Source: Streptomyces sp. FIT100 (GTDB lineage: Bacteria; Actinomycetota; Actinomycetes; Streptomycetales; Streptomycetaceae). From it: DNA of 64,000 nt. Below are positions 44,058-53,112 of this stretch, piece after piece (positions within the stretch are counted from its first letter, which is position 1; each line of letters starts with the position of its first letter). The DNA is taken from assembly GCF_024584805.1 (NCBI RefSeq), contig NZ_CP075715.1, positions 7,783,526-7,847,525 on the forward strand, read 5' to 3'. The translations under genes were made by a program, and so were the position numbers. A model generated the notes under the pieces. It ran no database searches. It saw only the letters and a list, made by a program, of their open reading frames with translations, and had not been told where the DNA came from.

Positions 44058-45656
44058 TCAGCGGACGGGGATGAGCACGCCGGGGTTGAGGATCCCGGCC
44101 GGGTCGATCTCGGCCTTGACGGCCTGCAGGACACGGACACCGATCGGCCCGGTCTCCTGGACGAACCAGTCCCGGTGGTCGGTCCCGACGCCGTGATGAT
44201 GGCTGATGGTGCCGCCGGCCGCCAGGATCGCGTCGTTCGCCGCCCGCTTCACCGGCGCCCAGTGGGCGACCGGGTCCTCGCCCTGCGCCGAGACCACGGT
44301 GAAGTACAGCGACGCCCCGTTCTCGTACACGTGCGAGATATGGCACATGACCAGGGGCGGGGTGCCCGCGTCGGTCAGTGACGCGGTGAGCGCCTCGCGC
44401 ACGGCGTCGTACAGCGCCGGGAGCCCGGACCAGAACGCCGCGGTCTCCAGCGTCTCCGCGAACGCCCCCGCGTCCAGCAGCGCGTCACGCAGGTACGGGG
44501 CGTTGTAGCGGCCCTGCACCCAGCGCTCGCCCGGCTCCTCGCCGGCGAACTCGCCCCCGCAGGCCAGCAGTACCTCCCGGGCTCGGGCCCGCCGCTCCGC
44601 GGTCTCCTCGGCGGTGCCCTCGAACCCGGCGATCGCCATGCAGCCGGACGGCAGCGGGGCCTCGGAAGAACGGCCGATCGCGTCCGGCTGGGCCAGACCG
44701 ATGAACGTCTCCGTCTCGTCCGACAGCCGCAGCACGGTCGGCCGCGGGCCGTCCTGGGCGAGCCTGCGCAGCGCCGCCGCCCCCGCCTCGAAGGAGGGGA
44801 AGCGCCAGCCCTCGTAGATCCGCTTCTCGGGCAGCGGCCTGATCCGCACGGTCACCGAGGTGATCACCCCCAGCGCGCCCTCCGAGCCGAGGACCAGCTG
44901 GCGCAGGTCCGGGCCGGCCGCCGAGCGGGGCGCGCGGCCGACGTCCAGGGTGCCCTCGGGCGTGGCGACGGTCAGCCCGAGCACCATCTCGTCGAACCGC
45001 CCGTAACCGGCCGACGCCTGCCCGCTGGAGCGGGCCGCGGCGAAACCGCCGATCGAGGCCCACTCGTACGACTGCGGGAAGTGGCCCAGGGTGAAACCGC
45101 GTTCGTTGAGCAGCGCCTCTGCCTGCGGTGCGCGCAGCCCGGGCTGGAGGGTGGCGGTGCGGGAGATGTCGTCGAGGCCGAGCAGGGCGTCCAGGCGGCG
45201 CAGGTCAAGGGCGACGAAGCCGCGCTTGCCCTCGGGTGCGAGGCCGCCCACGACGGAGGTCCCGCCGCCGAAGGGCACGACGGCCAGGCCGAGTTCGGCA
45301 CAGACCCGCAGGACCGCAAGCACCTCGTCATGGGCTCCGGGGAGCACGACGGCGGCAGGGACGTCGTCGACCTCGCCGGCGCGGATGCGCAGCAGATCGG
45401 GGGTGGACTTGCCGCGCGTGTGCCGGACGCGGCTCTCCGCGTCGGTGCGCACGTGCGACGGTCCGCCCACGCAGTCCGCGAGGGCCCGGAGGGGCTCGCC
45501 GCCGAGCGGGGACGCGGGGACGGCGATCGCGTCGAGGGAGGCCGCGGCGGCCTCGCGCGGTGTGACGCCGAGCAGGTCGCGCAGCAGGCCGATCACCGTG
45601 TCGGGCAGCGGGGCCGCCTTGGCCGGGTCGCCCCAGCCGCTCCACAACATGTCCAC
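44058..45656 (-). CDS. FAD-linked oxidase, alkyl-DHAP-synthase-like (copy 1)
   Basis: The 532-residue vanillyl-alcohol-oxidase-type flavoprotein is closest in layout to alkyldihydroxyacetone-phosphate synthase, the ether-lipid enzyme. It has LWSGWG at the start, the FAD-binding PFGGGTSVVGG near residue 128, GSEGALGVITSV near 265, ISHHHGVGTDHRDW near 490 and the C-terminal DPAGILNPG. GTG at 45656 is used (AGGA at 9 nt); ATG at 45650 is possible. It is transcribed with a lipid kinase and diverges from tetR-glpD, so a role in glycerol-lipid metabolism is likely. Confidence 0.82.
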   Translation of the reverse strand: MDMLWSGWGDPAKAAPLPDTVIGLLRDLLGVTPREAAAASLDAIAVPASPLGGEPLRALADCVGGPSHVRTDAESRVRHTRGKSTPDLLRIRAGEVDDVPAAVVLPGAHDEVLAVLRVCAELGLAVVPFGGGTSVVGGLAPEGKRGFVALDLRRLDALLGLDDISRTATLQPGLRAPQAEALLNERGFTLGHFPQSYEWASIGGFAAARSSGQASAGYGRFDEMVLGLTVATPEGTLDVGRAPRSAAGPDLRQLVLGSEGALGVITSVTVRIRPLPEKRIYEGWRFPSFEAGAAALRRLAQDGPRPTVLRLSDETETFIGLAQPDAIGRSSEAPLPSGCMAIAGFEGTAEETAERRARAREVLLACGGEFAGEEPGERWVQGRYNAPYLRDALLDAGAFAETLETAAFWSGLPALYDAVREALTASLTDAGTPPLVMCHISHVYENGASLYFTVVSAQGEDPVAHWAPVKRAANDAILAAGGTISHHHGVGTDHRDWFVQETGPIGVRVLQAVKAEIDPAGILNPGVLIPVR

Positions 45657-45739
45657 TTGGGTTGTTCCTCACCGTCGGTTTCGCGGGCCTTCAGCCGGGC
45701 GCCGTGCCCAGGATCCACACTGCCATTACACTGTGACAG

Positions 45740-46339
45740 ATGACGCCCATTCGTCACAACCACTCGGACACGGACGCCGTACTCGACGCGGCCCGCGACT
45801 GCGTCCTCGCCGTCGGCGTCCGCCGGACCACGCTGACCGACGTGTCCCGGCGCGCCGGCGTGTCCCGGATGACGCTCTACCGCCGCTGGCCCGACGTGCG
45901 CACCCTGGTCGGCGACCTCATGACCAGGGAATGGATCGGGCTCGCCGTCTCCGCCATGCCCGCCCCCGACCCCGCCGCCCCCACCCGGGCCAGGCTCGTC
46001 GGCGGACTCGTCACCGGAGTCGCCGCCTTCCGCGCCCACCCCCTCTTCCACAAGATCCTCGACGTCGACCCCGAACTCCTCCTGCCGTACGTCCTCGACC
46101 GGCGCGGCGCCAGCCAGGACGCGCTCCTCGGACTCATCACCGGCGCCCTGGCCGAGGGCCACGCCGACGGATCCGTCCGCGTCGCCCACCTCGACCTCCA
46201 GGCCCGCTCCCTGCTGCTCGTCGTGCAGTCCTTCACGCTCTCGCTGCGCACGATGACCGACGAGGCCGACCCCGAACTCACCGACGCCGCCTTCCTCGAA
46301 GAGCTGCGGACCCTCCTGGAGAGGACCCTCACGCCATGA
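45740..46339 (+). CDS. TetR-family regulator coupled to glpD
   Basis: The 199-residue protein has an N-terminal helix-turn-helix (VLDAARDCVLAVGVRRTTLTDVSRRAGVSRMTLYRRW). Its stop overlaps the glpD start (ATGA), and it diverges from the AGPS-like/lipid-kinase operon with 83 nt between. This position lets one operator control both directions. It probably responds to glycerol-3-phosphate or an acyl/alkyl lipid signal; this is inference from context. Confidence 0.88.
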   Translation: MTPIRHNHSDTDAVLDAARDCVLAVGVRRTTLTDVSRRAGVSRMTLYRRWPDVRTLVGDLMTREWIGLAVSAMPAPDPAAPTRARLVGGLVTGVAAFRAHPLFHKILDVDPELLLPYVLDRRGASQDALLGLITGALAEGHADGSVRVAHLDLQARSLLLVVQSFTLSLRTMTDEADPELTDAAFLEELRTLLERTLTP

Positions 46340-47898
46340 GCAGCGCCACCTCCGCCGCCTCCCTGAACGCGGCACGCCGCACCCGGGAACTCGCCGGGCT
46401 CGCCGACGGCAGCCGGGTCGACGTCCTCGTCGTCGGCCTCGGCGCGACCGGCGCCGGAGCGGCCCTCGACGCCGCCACCCGCGGACTGACCGTCGCCGCC
46501 GTCGACGCCCACGACCTCGCCTTCGGCACCTCCCGCTGGAGCTCCAAACTCATCCACGGCGGACTGCGCTACCTCGCCTCCGGCCAGCTCGACGTCGCCC
46601 ACGAGAGCGCCGTCGAGCGCGGCGTCCTCATGGAACGCACCGCACCCCACCTCGTAAGCGCCCAGCCCTTCGTCCTGCCGCTGACCCCGCTCGTCTCACG
46701 GGGCCAGGCCGCGCTCGCCCGCGCCGGATTCCGCGCGGGCGACCTGCTGCGCGCCGCCGCCCGCACCTCACGCACCACCCTGCCCGCCCCCCGCACCCTC
46801 AGCGCCGTGGAGACCCGCCACATGGCACCCGCGCTGCGCACCACCGGCCTGCGCGGCGGGCTGCTCTCCTGGGACGGCCGGCTCACCGACGACGCCCGCC
46901 TCGTCACCGCCATCGCCCGCACCGCCGCCGCCCACGGCGCGCGGATCCTCACCCGCACCCGCGCCCTCACCCTGACCGGCTCAGGCGCCAGGGTCCGCGA
47001 CGAACTCACCGGCGAGGAAGTCGACATCAGGGCCCGCACCGTCATCAACGCCACCGGTGTGTGGGCCGGCGGCCTCGTCGACGACATCCGGCTGCGGCCC
47101 TCGCGCGGCACCCACCTCGTCCTGCGCTCCGAGGGCCTCGGCAGCCTCTCGGCCGGGCTGCACATCCCGATCCCGGGGGAGAGCAACCGGTTCGTGCTCG
47201 TCCTTCCGCAGGGCGACGGCCGGGTGTACGTGGGGCTGACCGACGAACCCGTCGACGGCGGCATCCCCGACGTCCCCGAGGTGCCCGAGACCGACATCGG
47301 CTTCCTCCTCGACGTCCTCGGCTCCGCGCTCGACGTGTCCGTCGGCCGCGCCGACGTCGTGGGCGCCTTCGCCGGGCTCCGCCCCCTCCTGGACACCTCC
47401 GGCACGGGAGACCCGGGCCGCACCGCGGACATCTCCCGCAAGCACGCGGTGCTGACCTCGTCCGACGGCGTCGTCACCGTCGTCGGCGGAAAGCTCACCA
47501 CCTACCGGCGTATGGCCGAGGACGCCGTCGACGCGGCCGTCACCGTGCGGGCCCTCACCGCGGGCCCCTGCCGGACCACCGCCACCCCGCTCGTCGGCGC
47601 CGCCCGGCCCAGCACCCTCGCCGCCCTCGACGCACCCGCCCGCCTCGTCCGCCGCTACGGCACCGAGGCCCTGGACGTCCATGCCCTGGCCCTCGCCGAC
47701 CCGGCCCTGGCCCGCCCCGTCGTCCCCGGCCACCCCGTCACCGGCGCCGAACTCCTGTGGGCCGTACGCCACGAGGGGGCCCTCGACGAGGCCGATCTTC
47801 TCGACAGGCGCACCCGCATCGGCCTGGTCCCGCACGACCGCGAGGCGGCGCGCGCGGCCGCGGCCGAAGCCCTCGCGGCCGTCGGCGAAGGCGCCTGA
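46336..47898 (+). CDS. glpD: FAD-dependent glycerol-3-phosphate dehydrogenase
   Basis: The 520-residue membrane-associated flavoprotein oxidises glycerol-3-phosphate to DHAP and passes electrons to quinone. The FAD motif VLVVGLGATGAGAALDAATRG is near residue 30, followed by GTSRWSSKLIHGGLRYL, ATGVWAG near 238 and VGGKLTTYRRMAEDAVD near 385. Its ATG overlaps the tetR stop. DHAP made here is the substrate of alkyl-DHAP-type synthases, which fits the divergent AGPS-like gene. Two strong hairpins follow. Confidence 0.92.
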   Translation: MSSATSAASLNAARRTRELAGLADGSRVDVLVVGLGATGAGAALDAATRGLTVAAVDAHDLAFGTSRWSSKLIHGGLRYLASGQLDVAHESAVERGVLMERTAPHLVSAQPFVLPLTPLVSRGQAALARAGFRAGDLLRAAARTSRTTLPAPRTLSAVETRHMAPALRTTGLRGGLLSWDGRLTDDARLVTAIARTAAAHGARILTRTRALTLTGSGARVRDELTGEEVDIRARTVINATGVWAGGLVDDIRLRPSRGTHLVLRSEGLGSLSAGLHIPIPGESNRFVLVLPQGDGRVYVGLTDEPVDGGIPDVPEVPETDIGFLLDVLGSALDVSVGRADVVGAFAGLRPLLDTSGTGDPGRTADISRKHAVLTSSDGVVTVVGGKLTTYRRMAEDAVDAAVTVRALTAGPCRTTATPLVGAARPSTLAALDAPARLVRRYGTEALDVHALALADPALARPVVPGHPVTGAELLWAVRHEGALDEADLLDRRTRIGLVPHDREAARAAAAEALAAVGEGA

Positions 47899-47917
47899 AC
47901 GAGGCCCGGACGCGCGA

Positions 47918-47991
47918 GCGCGCCACGGCCGGGCGGGCCGTGGCGCGCAATGCGGTCAGGGGCGGCCGCGTCCCGCGGCGGGGACGCGGCC
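47918..47991. terminator. Tandem stem-loops between convergent genes
   Basis: A 13-bp perfect stem (GCGCGCCACGGCC with its complement, 47918-47948) and an 11-bp perfect stem (GGCCGCGTCCC with its complement, 47964-47991) fill the 100-nt gap between glpD and the convergent lamin-tail gene. They probably stop transcription from both sides. Confidence 0.75.
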
Positions 47992-47998
47992 GGCCGGC

Positions 47999-48574
47999 TC
48001 AGCGGCGGTCGTCGCGGCGGTCCCGGCGGTCGCCGTCGTAGCCGCGGTCACTGTCCCGGCGGTCGCGGTCGAAGCCGCCGTCACGGTCCCGGCGGTCGCC
48101 GTCGAAGCCACGGTCACGGCCCCAGGAGTCCTCGTCGATGACACGGCCGCGGTCGTCCCGCAGCGTGGCCGTGTCGCGCCGGTCCCAGACCTGGTAGCCG
48201 CGGTCCTGGTAGACGTCGTGGCGGGTGTCACGGCCGTGCCCCGTGTGGACCCTGACGCTGGAACGGCCGTCCAGGCGGACGTTCCTGAAGCGGTAGCGGT
48301 TGCCGTCGCTGTCGGTGAGGGTCCAGCCCCGCAGGTCGACCGAGTGCCGGCCGGTGTTGCGCACCTCGACCCACTCGGCGTTGAGGCTGCGGTTGGAGCG
48401 GGCGTCGCGGCCGGGGCCGCTGTGCTGGACGCCGCTGACGACGACGCCGTGGCGGTCCCGGTCGTGACGGCCGTTTCCGTCGTGGGCGCCGGCCGGCAGA
48501 GCGGAGGCGGTGACGACGGCGCCGGCCGCCAGGGCGGTCGCGACGAGACGGCGAATGTGACGGGAAACAGGCAT
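47999..48574 (-). CDS. Secreted lamin-tail-domain protein with Arg/Asp-rich tail
   Basis: The 191-residue exported protein has a Sec signal peptide (residues 1-30, ending ALPAGAHD). A lamin-tail-type beta domain (about 40-120) carries LNAEWVEVRNTGRHSVDLRGWTLTD and YRFRNVRLDGRSSVRVHTGHG. The last 45 residues are DRR/GFDRD repeats, strongly charged and encoded by a short tandem repeat. AAGGGG lies 6 nt before the ATG. The domain is common in extracellular nucleases and surface proteins; by itself it suggests adhesion or protein binding. Confidence 0.85.
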   Translation of the reverse strand: MPVSRHIRRLVATALAAGAVVTASALPAGAHDGNGRHDRDRHGVVVSGVQHSGPGRDARSNRSLNAEWVEVRNTGRHSVDLRGWTLTDSDGNRYRFRNVRLDGRSSVRVHTGHGRDTRHDVYQDRGYQVWDRRDTATLRDDRGRVIDEDSWGRDRGFDGDRRDRDGGFDRDRRDSDRGYDGDRRDRRDDRR

Positions 48575-48701
48575 GAACTGCCCCTTCGCGTACGAGCACA
48601 CGGGGCCCTGGCCAGGGCCGCAGGTGCGGTGATGATCCCGGCGGGTGCCGAGGGCCCTCACATTGCCGCCACGAGACGGACACAACTGGCGGAAACGGTC
48701 T

Positions 48702-48732
48702 GCGTTACGAAATACGGACATATCCGTAACGC
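48702..48732. promoter_or_regulatory. Nested palindromes in the divergent region before the second AGPS-like gene
   Basis: GCGTTACG and CGTAACGC form perfect 8-bp arms 15 nt apart; within them TACGGA-CATA-TCCGTA forms a second perfect palindrome. The site is in a locally AT-rich patch of the 390-nt gap between the lamin-tail gene and the oxidase gene. It looks like a dimeric regulator site, possibly for a TetR or MarR protein. The rest of the gap shows no gene. Confidence 0.5.
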
Positions 48733-48964
48733 TCGCCTGTAGGCAACATCCACCCCGCCGCGAACCCCGGCCGCCGGCCCCGCCGTGAACCCCCGCCGCG
48801 CAGCCCGGCCGGATAGGGGCGGCAGCCGGGAAGCGGGGCGCCACCGGGGCTTGTTGGCGGAACCCCAGGGCCCGAGTATTGCCCCACGCGAGGTGAGAAC
48901 GCAGCGGACCGGGCGGCCGACCAGGCCGCCGAAGCGGACCACACCCACCGAAAGGCCACCCCCC

Positions 48965-50595
48965 ATGGTCGACATCACTCCGGACGCCGTGCCGGCGCCG
49001 ATCCCCGCCCCGGCACCCCCGCACGCCGCTCATGGTGGGGCTGGGGCACCGAGGACAAGGCCCTGCCCGACGCCGAATGCCGCGCGCTCGGCGCGCTCGT
49101 CCCCGGATCCGCGGCCGACCCGCTGCCCGTACCCGACATCGCCGCGCTCGCCCTGCCGAAGCCGCGCCTCGCGCCACCACCCGCACTCGCCCGCCTCATG
49201 TCCGACGCACCCGGAGACCGCGCCGCCCACACCTACGGCAAGGCATACCGGGACATCGTCCGCGCGCTGAACGGCGATCTCGCGGCAGCCCCCGACCAGG
49301 TCGCCTTCCCCCGCTCCGAGCAGGACGTCATCGACATCCTCGACTGGGCGGCCGGCGCGGACGCCGCCGTCGTCCCGTACGGAGCGGGCAGTTCGGTCGT
49401 CGGCGGTGTCGAGTACCGTGCCGGCCGGCACAACGCCGTGGTCTCACTCGACCTTTCGGGACTGGACCGGGTGCTGGAGACCGACCGCGTCAGCCGGGCG
49501 GCGCGGATCCAGGCCGGTGCCCTCGGCCCGGCCCTGGAGGCACAACTGCGGCCCCACGGCCTCACCTTGCGGCACTTCCCCCAGAGCTTCGAGTTCTCCA
49601 CCCTCGGCGGCTGGCTGGCCACCCGCGCCGGCGGACACTACGCCACCCTCCACACCCACATCGACGACCTGGTGGAGTCCCTGCGTGTCGTGACCCCGGT
49701 CGGTGTCAGCCAGTCGATGCGGCTGCCGGGCTCCGGGGCCGGACCCTCGCCCGACCGGCTGTTCCTCGGCTCCGAGGGCACCCTCGGAGTGATCACCGAG
49801 GCATGGATGCGGCTCCAGGACCGCCCCCGCCACAAGGCGTCGGCCACCGTCCGGTTCGACGACTTCCGCACCGCGACCGACGCGGTGCGCGCCATCGCCC
49901 AGTCCGGCCTGAACCCCGCCAACTGCCGGCTGCTCGACCCCGGCGAGGCCGCCGTCTCCGGCGTGGCCCACGACGGTACGAGCATTCTCGTACTCGGTGT
50001 CGAATCGGCCCACGCCCCTGTCGACGACCGCCTCGCCGAACTCGTCGCCCTCGCCCGCGACCACGGCGGCACCCCCGCGCCCTCCTCACCGGGCGCCGCC
50101 GACTCCGCCGCCGGCACCTGGCGTTCGGCGTTCCTGCGCATGCCGTACGTACGCGACGCGCTCACCCGGATGAGCGTGATCAGCGAGACCTTCGAGACGG
50201 CCTGCACCTGGGACCGGGTCCCCGGGCTGTACGAGACCGTGCGCCAGGAGCTGGGAGCCGTCGTGGAGAAGGTGACCGGCTCCACCGGACTGATCAACTG
50301 CCGCTTCACCCATGTGTATCCGGACGGCGCCGCGCCCTACTTCACCGTGATCGCCCCGGGCAGGCGCGGCGACGAGGTCGCCATGTGGGACGAGATCAAG
50401 GCCGCCGCCATGCAGATCCTCGGTGACCACGGAGCAACGGTCACCCACCACCACGCCGTCGGCCGCGACCACCGCCCCGGCTACGACCGCCAGCGCCCGG
50501 CTCCGTTCGCCCTCGCCCTGCGCGCCGCGAAGGACGCGCTCGATCCCGCGGGCATCCTCAACCCCGGGGTGCTGCTCGACCCGCCCGGCGAGTGA
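48965..50595 (+). CDS. FAD-linked oxidase, alkyl-DHAP-synthase-like (copy 2), apparent N-terminal frameshift
   Basis: The intact frame 49198-50595 (465 residues) has VPYGAGSSVVGGVEY, LGSEGTLGVITEAW, VTHHHAVGRDHRPGYD and the C-terminal LDPAGILNPG. The family's N-terminal W-x-GWG motif is in the same frame at 49030-49047 (RSWWGWGTED), but no ATG, GTG or TTG precedes it there. The only well-placed start is ATG 48965 (AAAGG upstream), in another frame. Loss of one base between, perhaps in the C run at 49016-49020, would explain this. The gene is broken, misread, or starts internally at 49198. Confidence 0.75.
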
Positions 50596-50607
50596 GCGGC
50601 ACCGGAG

Positions 50608-50784
50608 TCAGGCCGCCGCCTCCTTCCACAGCGCGGTGCCGTGCGCGTCGACCACCGCGCGCATGCGCGCCAGGGCGTGCCGCACGGCCGCCCCGGCGGG
50701 CAGCCAGTACGGAAGGCCCGCGCCGATCAGCGGGTCGGTGGCGAACAGTCCCAGCTCGCGGCCGAGTCTGCGGTGGTCGTGCAT
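50608..50784 (-). pseudogene. thrS: Truncated threonyl-tRNA synthetase-like fragment
   Basis: A 58-residue frame begins MHDHRRLGRELGLF, then ATDPLIGAGLPYWLPAGAAVRH, which matches the start of the ThrRS catalytic domain in the short second ThrRS of streptomycetes. Homology then ends; the frame closes with DAHGTALWKEAAA. GAGGAG lies 6 nt before the ATG at 50784, so the start signals are intact although several hundred codons are missing. It follows a threonine-rich leader peptide and hairpin, as expected for regulated thrS. It may be a relic or a small protein retained for another reason. Confidence 0.65.
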
Positions 50785-50824
50785 GGCGGTCTCCTCGCGG
50801 ACGAGGGGCGAGCGACCGCAGCAC

Positions 50825-50854
50825 GAAGCCCCGGGGCACTCGCCCCGGGGCTTC
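50825..50854 (-). terminator. Attenuator hairpin before the thrS fragment
   Basis: A perfect 13-bp stem (GAAGCCCCGGGGC with its complement) around a GAGT loop lies 15 nt after the leader peptide stop and 40 nt before the thrS-fragment start. A palindrome TTCTGATCAGAA at 50852-50863 overlaps its 5' side and could form a competing structure. No U-tract follows. This is the layout of ribosome-mediated transcription attenuation. Confidence 0.7.
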
Positions 50855-50869
50855 TGATCAGAACATCGC

Positions 50870-50920
50870 TCAGCGCGCCGGGACACTCTCCGGCGTCGTC
50901 GTCATCGCGGCGCGCTTCAT
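50870..50920 (-). CDS. Threonine-rich leader peptide (thr attenuator)
   Basis: A 16-codon frame reads MKRAAMTTTPESVPAR. Three consecutive threonine codons (all ACG) would stall ribosomes when charged tRNA-Thr is low, preventing the downstream hairpin and allowing readthrough into the thrS-type gene. The frame is too short for most gene finders. No strong ribosome site is visible before ATG 50920, so translation may be leaderless or start at the internal ATG. Confidence 0.6.
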   Translation of the reverse strand: MKRAAMTTTPESVPAR

Positions 50921-50970
50921 GCCGGCCACCGTAGCAACGGCGCACCGCGCGCCGCACGGCAATTCGTGCC

Positions 50971-53112
50971 TCAGCGCACGGTGAACGCCGCCGACGTGCC
51001 CGTGAACGGTGTGATCGTCCCGAAGAGGTTCTTCGCGTCACCGAAGTGCACCACCCGGTACGTCCCCGGCGTGGTCTCCGGTCCGATCTCCCAGGTGATC
51101 GTGGCCTTCGACGTGCCGGTGAGACCGTTCGTACGCGTCCACCGGTACGTCGTCCGCCAGTCGCCGTCGTCGAGGACGCGCACCCACCGCCCGTCGACGA
51201 GCCGCTGCACCTCCAGGAAGGTCCCGCCCCGGCGGAGGTTGTTCTTGGGGTGCCCGGTCGCGAACTCGACCGTCGCCGTGTCACCGCGCGCGTACGACGC
51301 CGCCGGCCCGGCCAGGACCGAACCGAACGATCTGCCCAGCGGCGGGCTGTCGTACACGACCCCTGTCTGCAGCGTGAACTGCCGGCCCGACTCGTCCGGC
51401 GGCACGGGCCCCCGCCCGATGGCGGTGCCGTCCCGCAGCGAGGCCGCCACCTTGGCGAACTCCTGCTGGTACGCGGGCAGCGTGTACCGGCCGTAGAGCG
51501 TGGAGCCGCCCTCGTACTGCTGGGCGTCGTACTCCTCCGGCGTCGTCACGTACTGGCTGTAGGAGTTGGCGTACCCCTGGAGCAGGACGTGGTCGAGCGG
51601 GACCCCGAGCTGCTCGGCCACCGTGCGGCGGATCCGCAGGCCGGCGGTGATGGTGAACTCGCCCGGGCCCGCCACGAGATGGAGCTGTCCGATCCTGACG
51701 ATCTGCAGCGGGAGGATCCGCGGAGTGACGGGGTGGAGGGCGCTCATCAGACCGGTGGGGATCAGGCTCGCCTTCGGGTACTGGCAGGCGGCGAGCCAGG
51801 ACGGGGTCTCGGTGCGCAGCGCGTCGATGATGTGGGAGACCGGGTTGCGCATGCCTTCGGTGAAGCCGGGGACCGCGGGTCCGTCCTCCACACTGCCGGC
51901 GAGGGCCGACGCGCCGACGACGGCCGGACAGGTGCGGTGCTCCTTGCCGTCGGGCGTGTACGCCCCGCTCACGGCCACGTTCTCCATGTCCACGTGGACG
52001 AGCCGTGCGTCGACGCCGCCCGTGAGCGGGGCGGTGGCACTGCCGTGGATCTCACGGGCCTTGGCGAACTGGCGCTCCCCGATGATGCGGGTGTTCTCGA
52101 ACTCGTCCTCGGTGGGCCCGGAGCCCGGCCTGAGGTTGAGGTTCGGGGACATGTCCCCGGCGTTGGTGTTCGGGAACGCGGCGACGAAGCCCGGTGCGTC
52201 GTCGAGGTAGCGCACGTCCTCGTGGTCGTGCTCCCAGGTGTACGCGGCGTAGCCCTTGTTGTCCGGGCTGATCAGCGTGTTCTTGTTGGTGACCGAGGTG
52301 TTGTGCGTGGCGAACCAGCTGATCGCACCGGTGTCCTCGCCGCCCTGGCGGAAGCGCAGCACGGTCATGGCCGGGTCGATCGCACCGGGGAACGCGGCCT
52401 TGTCCGCCGCGGGGTTGCGGTCGAAGGCGGTACGGGAGCGGTTCACGCTGGCGTCGGTGAGCGTGCCGGTGCCGAGGCTGATGGTGCCCGGCCTGAGGTC
52501 CTCGTGCGCCTTGACGACGGACTCGACGATGCCGTCGACGATCGCGCGGTAGGTGCCGTTCTGGAAGCCGAGCACGGAGAGGTTGTACGCCAGGTGGTGC
52601 GCGTATCCGCCGGGCCCGGAGTGCGTGTGGGTGGCGGACAGGAGGACGTTCTCGTCGCCGTACAGATCGCCGTAGCGCTCCCTGAGACGGGAGACGACGC
52701 CCTGCTGCACGGACTGGAAGATCATCGCGAGATCGGCGTTGACGTACACCACGCGCCGGCCGCTCGACCGGTCGACGACGACGAACGCACGGGAGCGCTG
52801 CCGCTGGTGGATGCCGGACGTCTTCTGGTCAAAGCTGGAGTAGCCCATCATGCCGGTCTCGGCGGCTTCCCCGGTCACATCGGCGATGCCGCGCCCGACG
52901 AGGTACCCGCCCTCGTCCTGGCTGTCCGAGCCGGCGGCGGGCGGGGAGACGGTGCGCGGGGAGACGGTGCGCGGGGAGACGGCGGGGCCGCGGGAGGCCG
53001 CGCCGGGGGAGGCCGAGGCGGACGACGGCAGGCCCGCTGCCGCGATCCCCAGGGCCGCGGCGAGCGTGACGAGCGGGAGTCTGCCGGGGAACGCGTGGCG
53101 GACGTGGGGCAC
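50971..53112 (-). CDS. Secreted neutral/alkaline ceramidase
   Basis: This 713-residue extracellular amidase cleaves ceramide to sphingosine and fatty acid. A signal peptide (about 1-34, ending SSASA) is followed by a short Val-Ser-Pro-Arg-Thr repeat. The catalytic domain has VGRGIADVTGEAAETGMMGY, zinc ligands in SATHTHSGPGG, the active-site serine in NTNAGDMSPNLN and a C-terminal immunoglobulin-like domain (about 570-713). GTG at 53112 follows GGAGG. Hosts of such enzymes release fatty acid from external lipids; it may feed the adjacent lipid genes. Confidence 0.9.
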   Translation of the reverse strand: MPHVRHAFPGRLPLVTLAAALGIAAAGLPSSASASPGAASRGPAVSPRTVSPRTVSPPAAGSDSQDEGGYLVGRGIADVTGEAAETGMMGYSSFDQKTSGIHQRQRSRAFVVVDRSSGRRVVYVNADLAMIFQSVQQGVVSRLRERYGDLYGDENVLLSATHTHSGPGGYAHHLAYNLSVLGFQNGTYRAIVDGIVESVVKAHEDLRPGTISLGTGTLTDASVNRSRTAFDRNPAADKAAFPGAIDPAMTVLRFRQGGEDTGAISWFATHNTSVTNKNTLISPDNKGYAAYTWEHDHEDVRYLDDAPGFVAAFPNTNAGDMSPNLNLRPGSGPTEDEFENTRIIGERQFAKAREIHGSATAPLTGGVDARLVHVDMENVAVSGAYTPDGKEHRTCPAVVGASALAGSVEDGPAVPGFTEGMRNPVSHIIDALRTETPSWLAACQYPKASLIPTGLMSALHPVTPRILPLQIVRIGQLHLVAGPGEFTITAGLRIRRTVAEQLGVPLDHVLLQGYANSYSQYVTTPEEYDAQQYEGGSTLYGRYTLPAYQQEFAKVAASLRDGTAIGRGPVPPDESGRQFTLQTGVVYDSPPLGRSFGSVLAGPAASYARGDTATVEFATGHPKNNLRRGGTFLEVQRLVDGRWVRVLDDGDWRTTYRWTRTNGLTGTSKATITWEIGPETTPGTYRVVHFGDAKNLFGTITPFTGTSAAFTVR

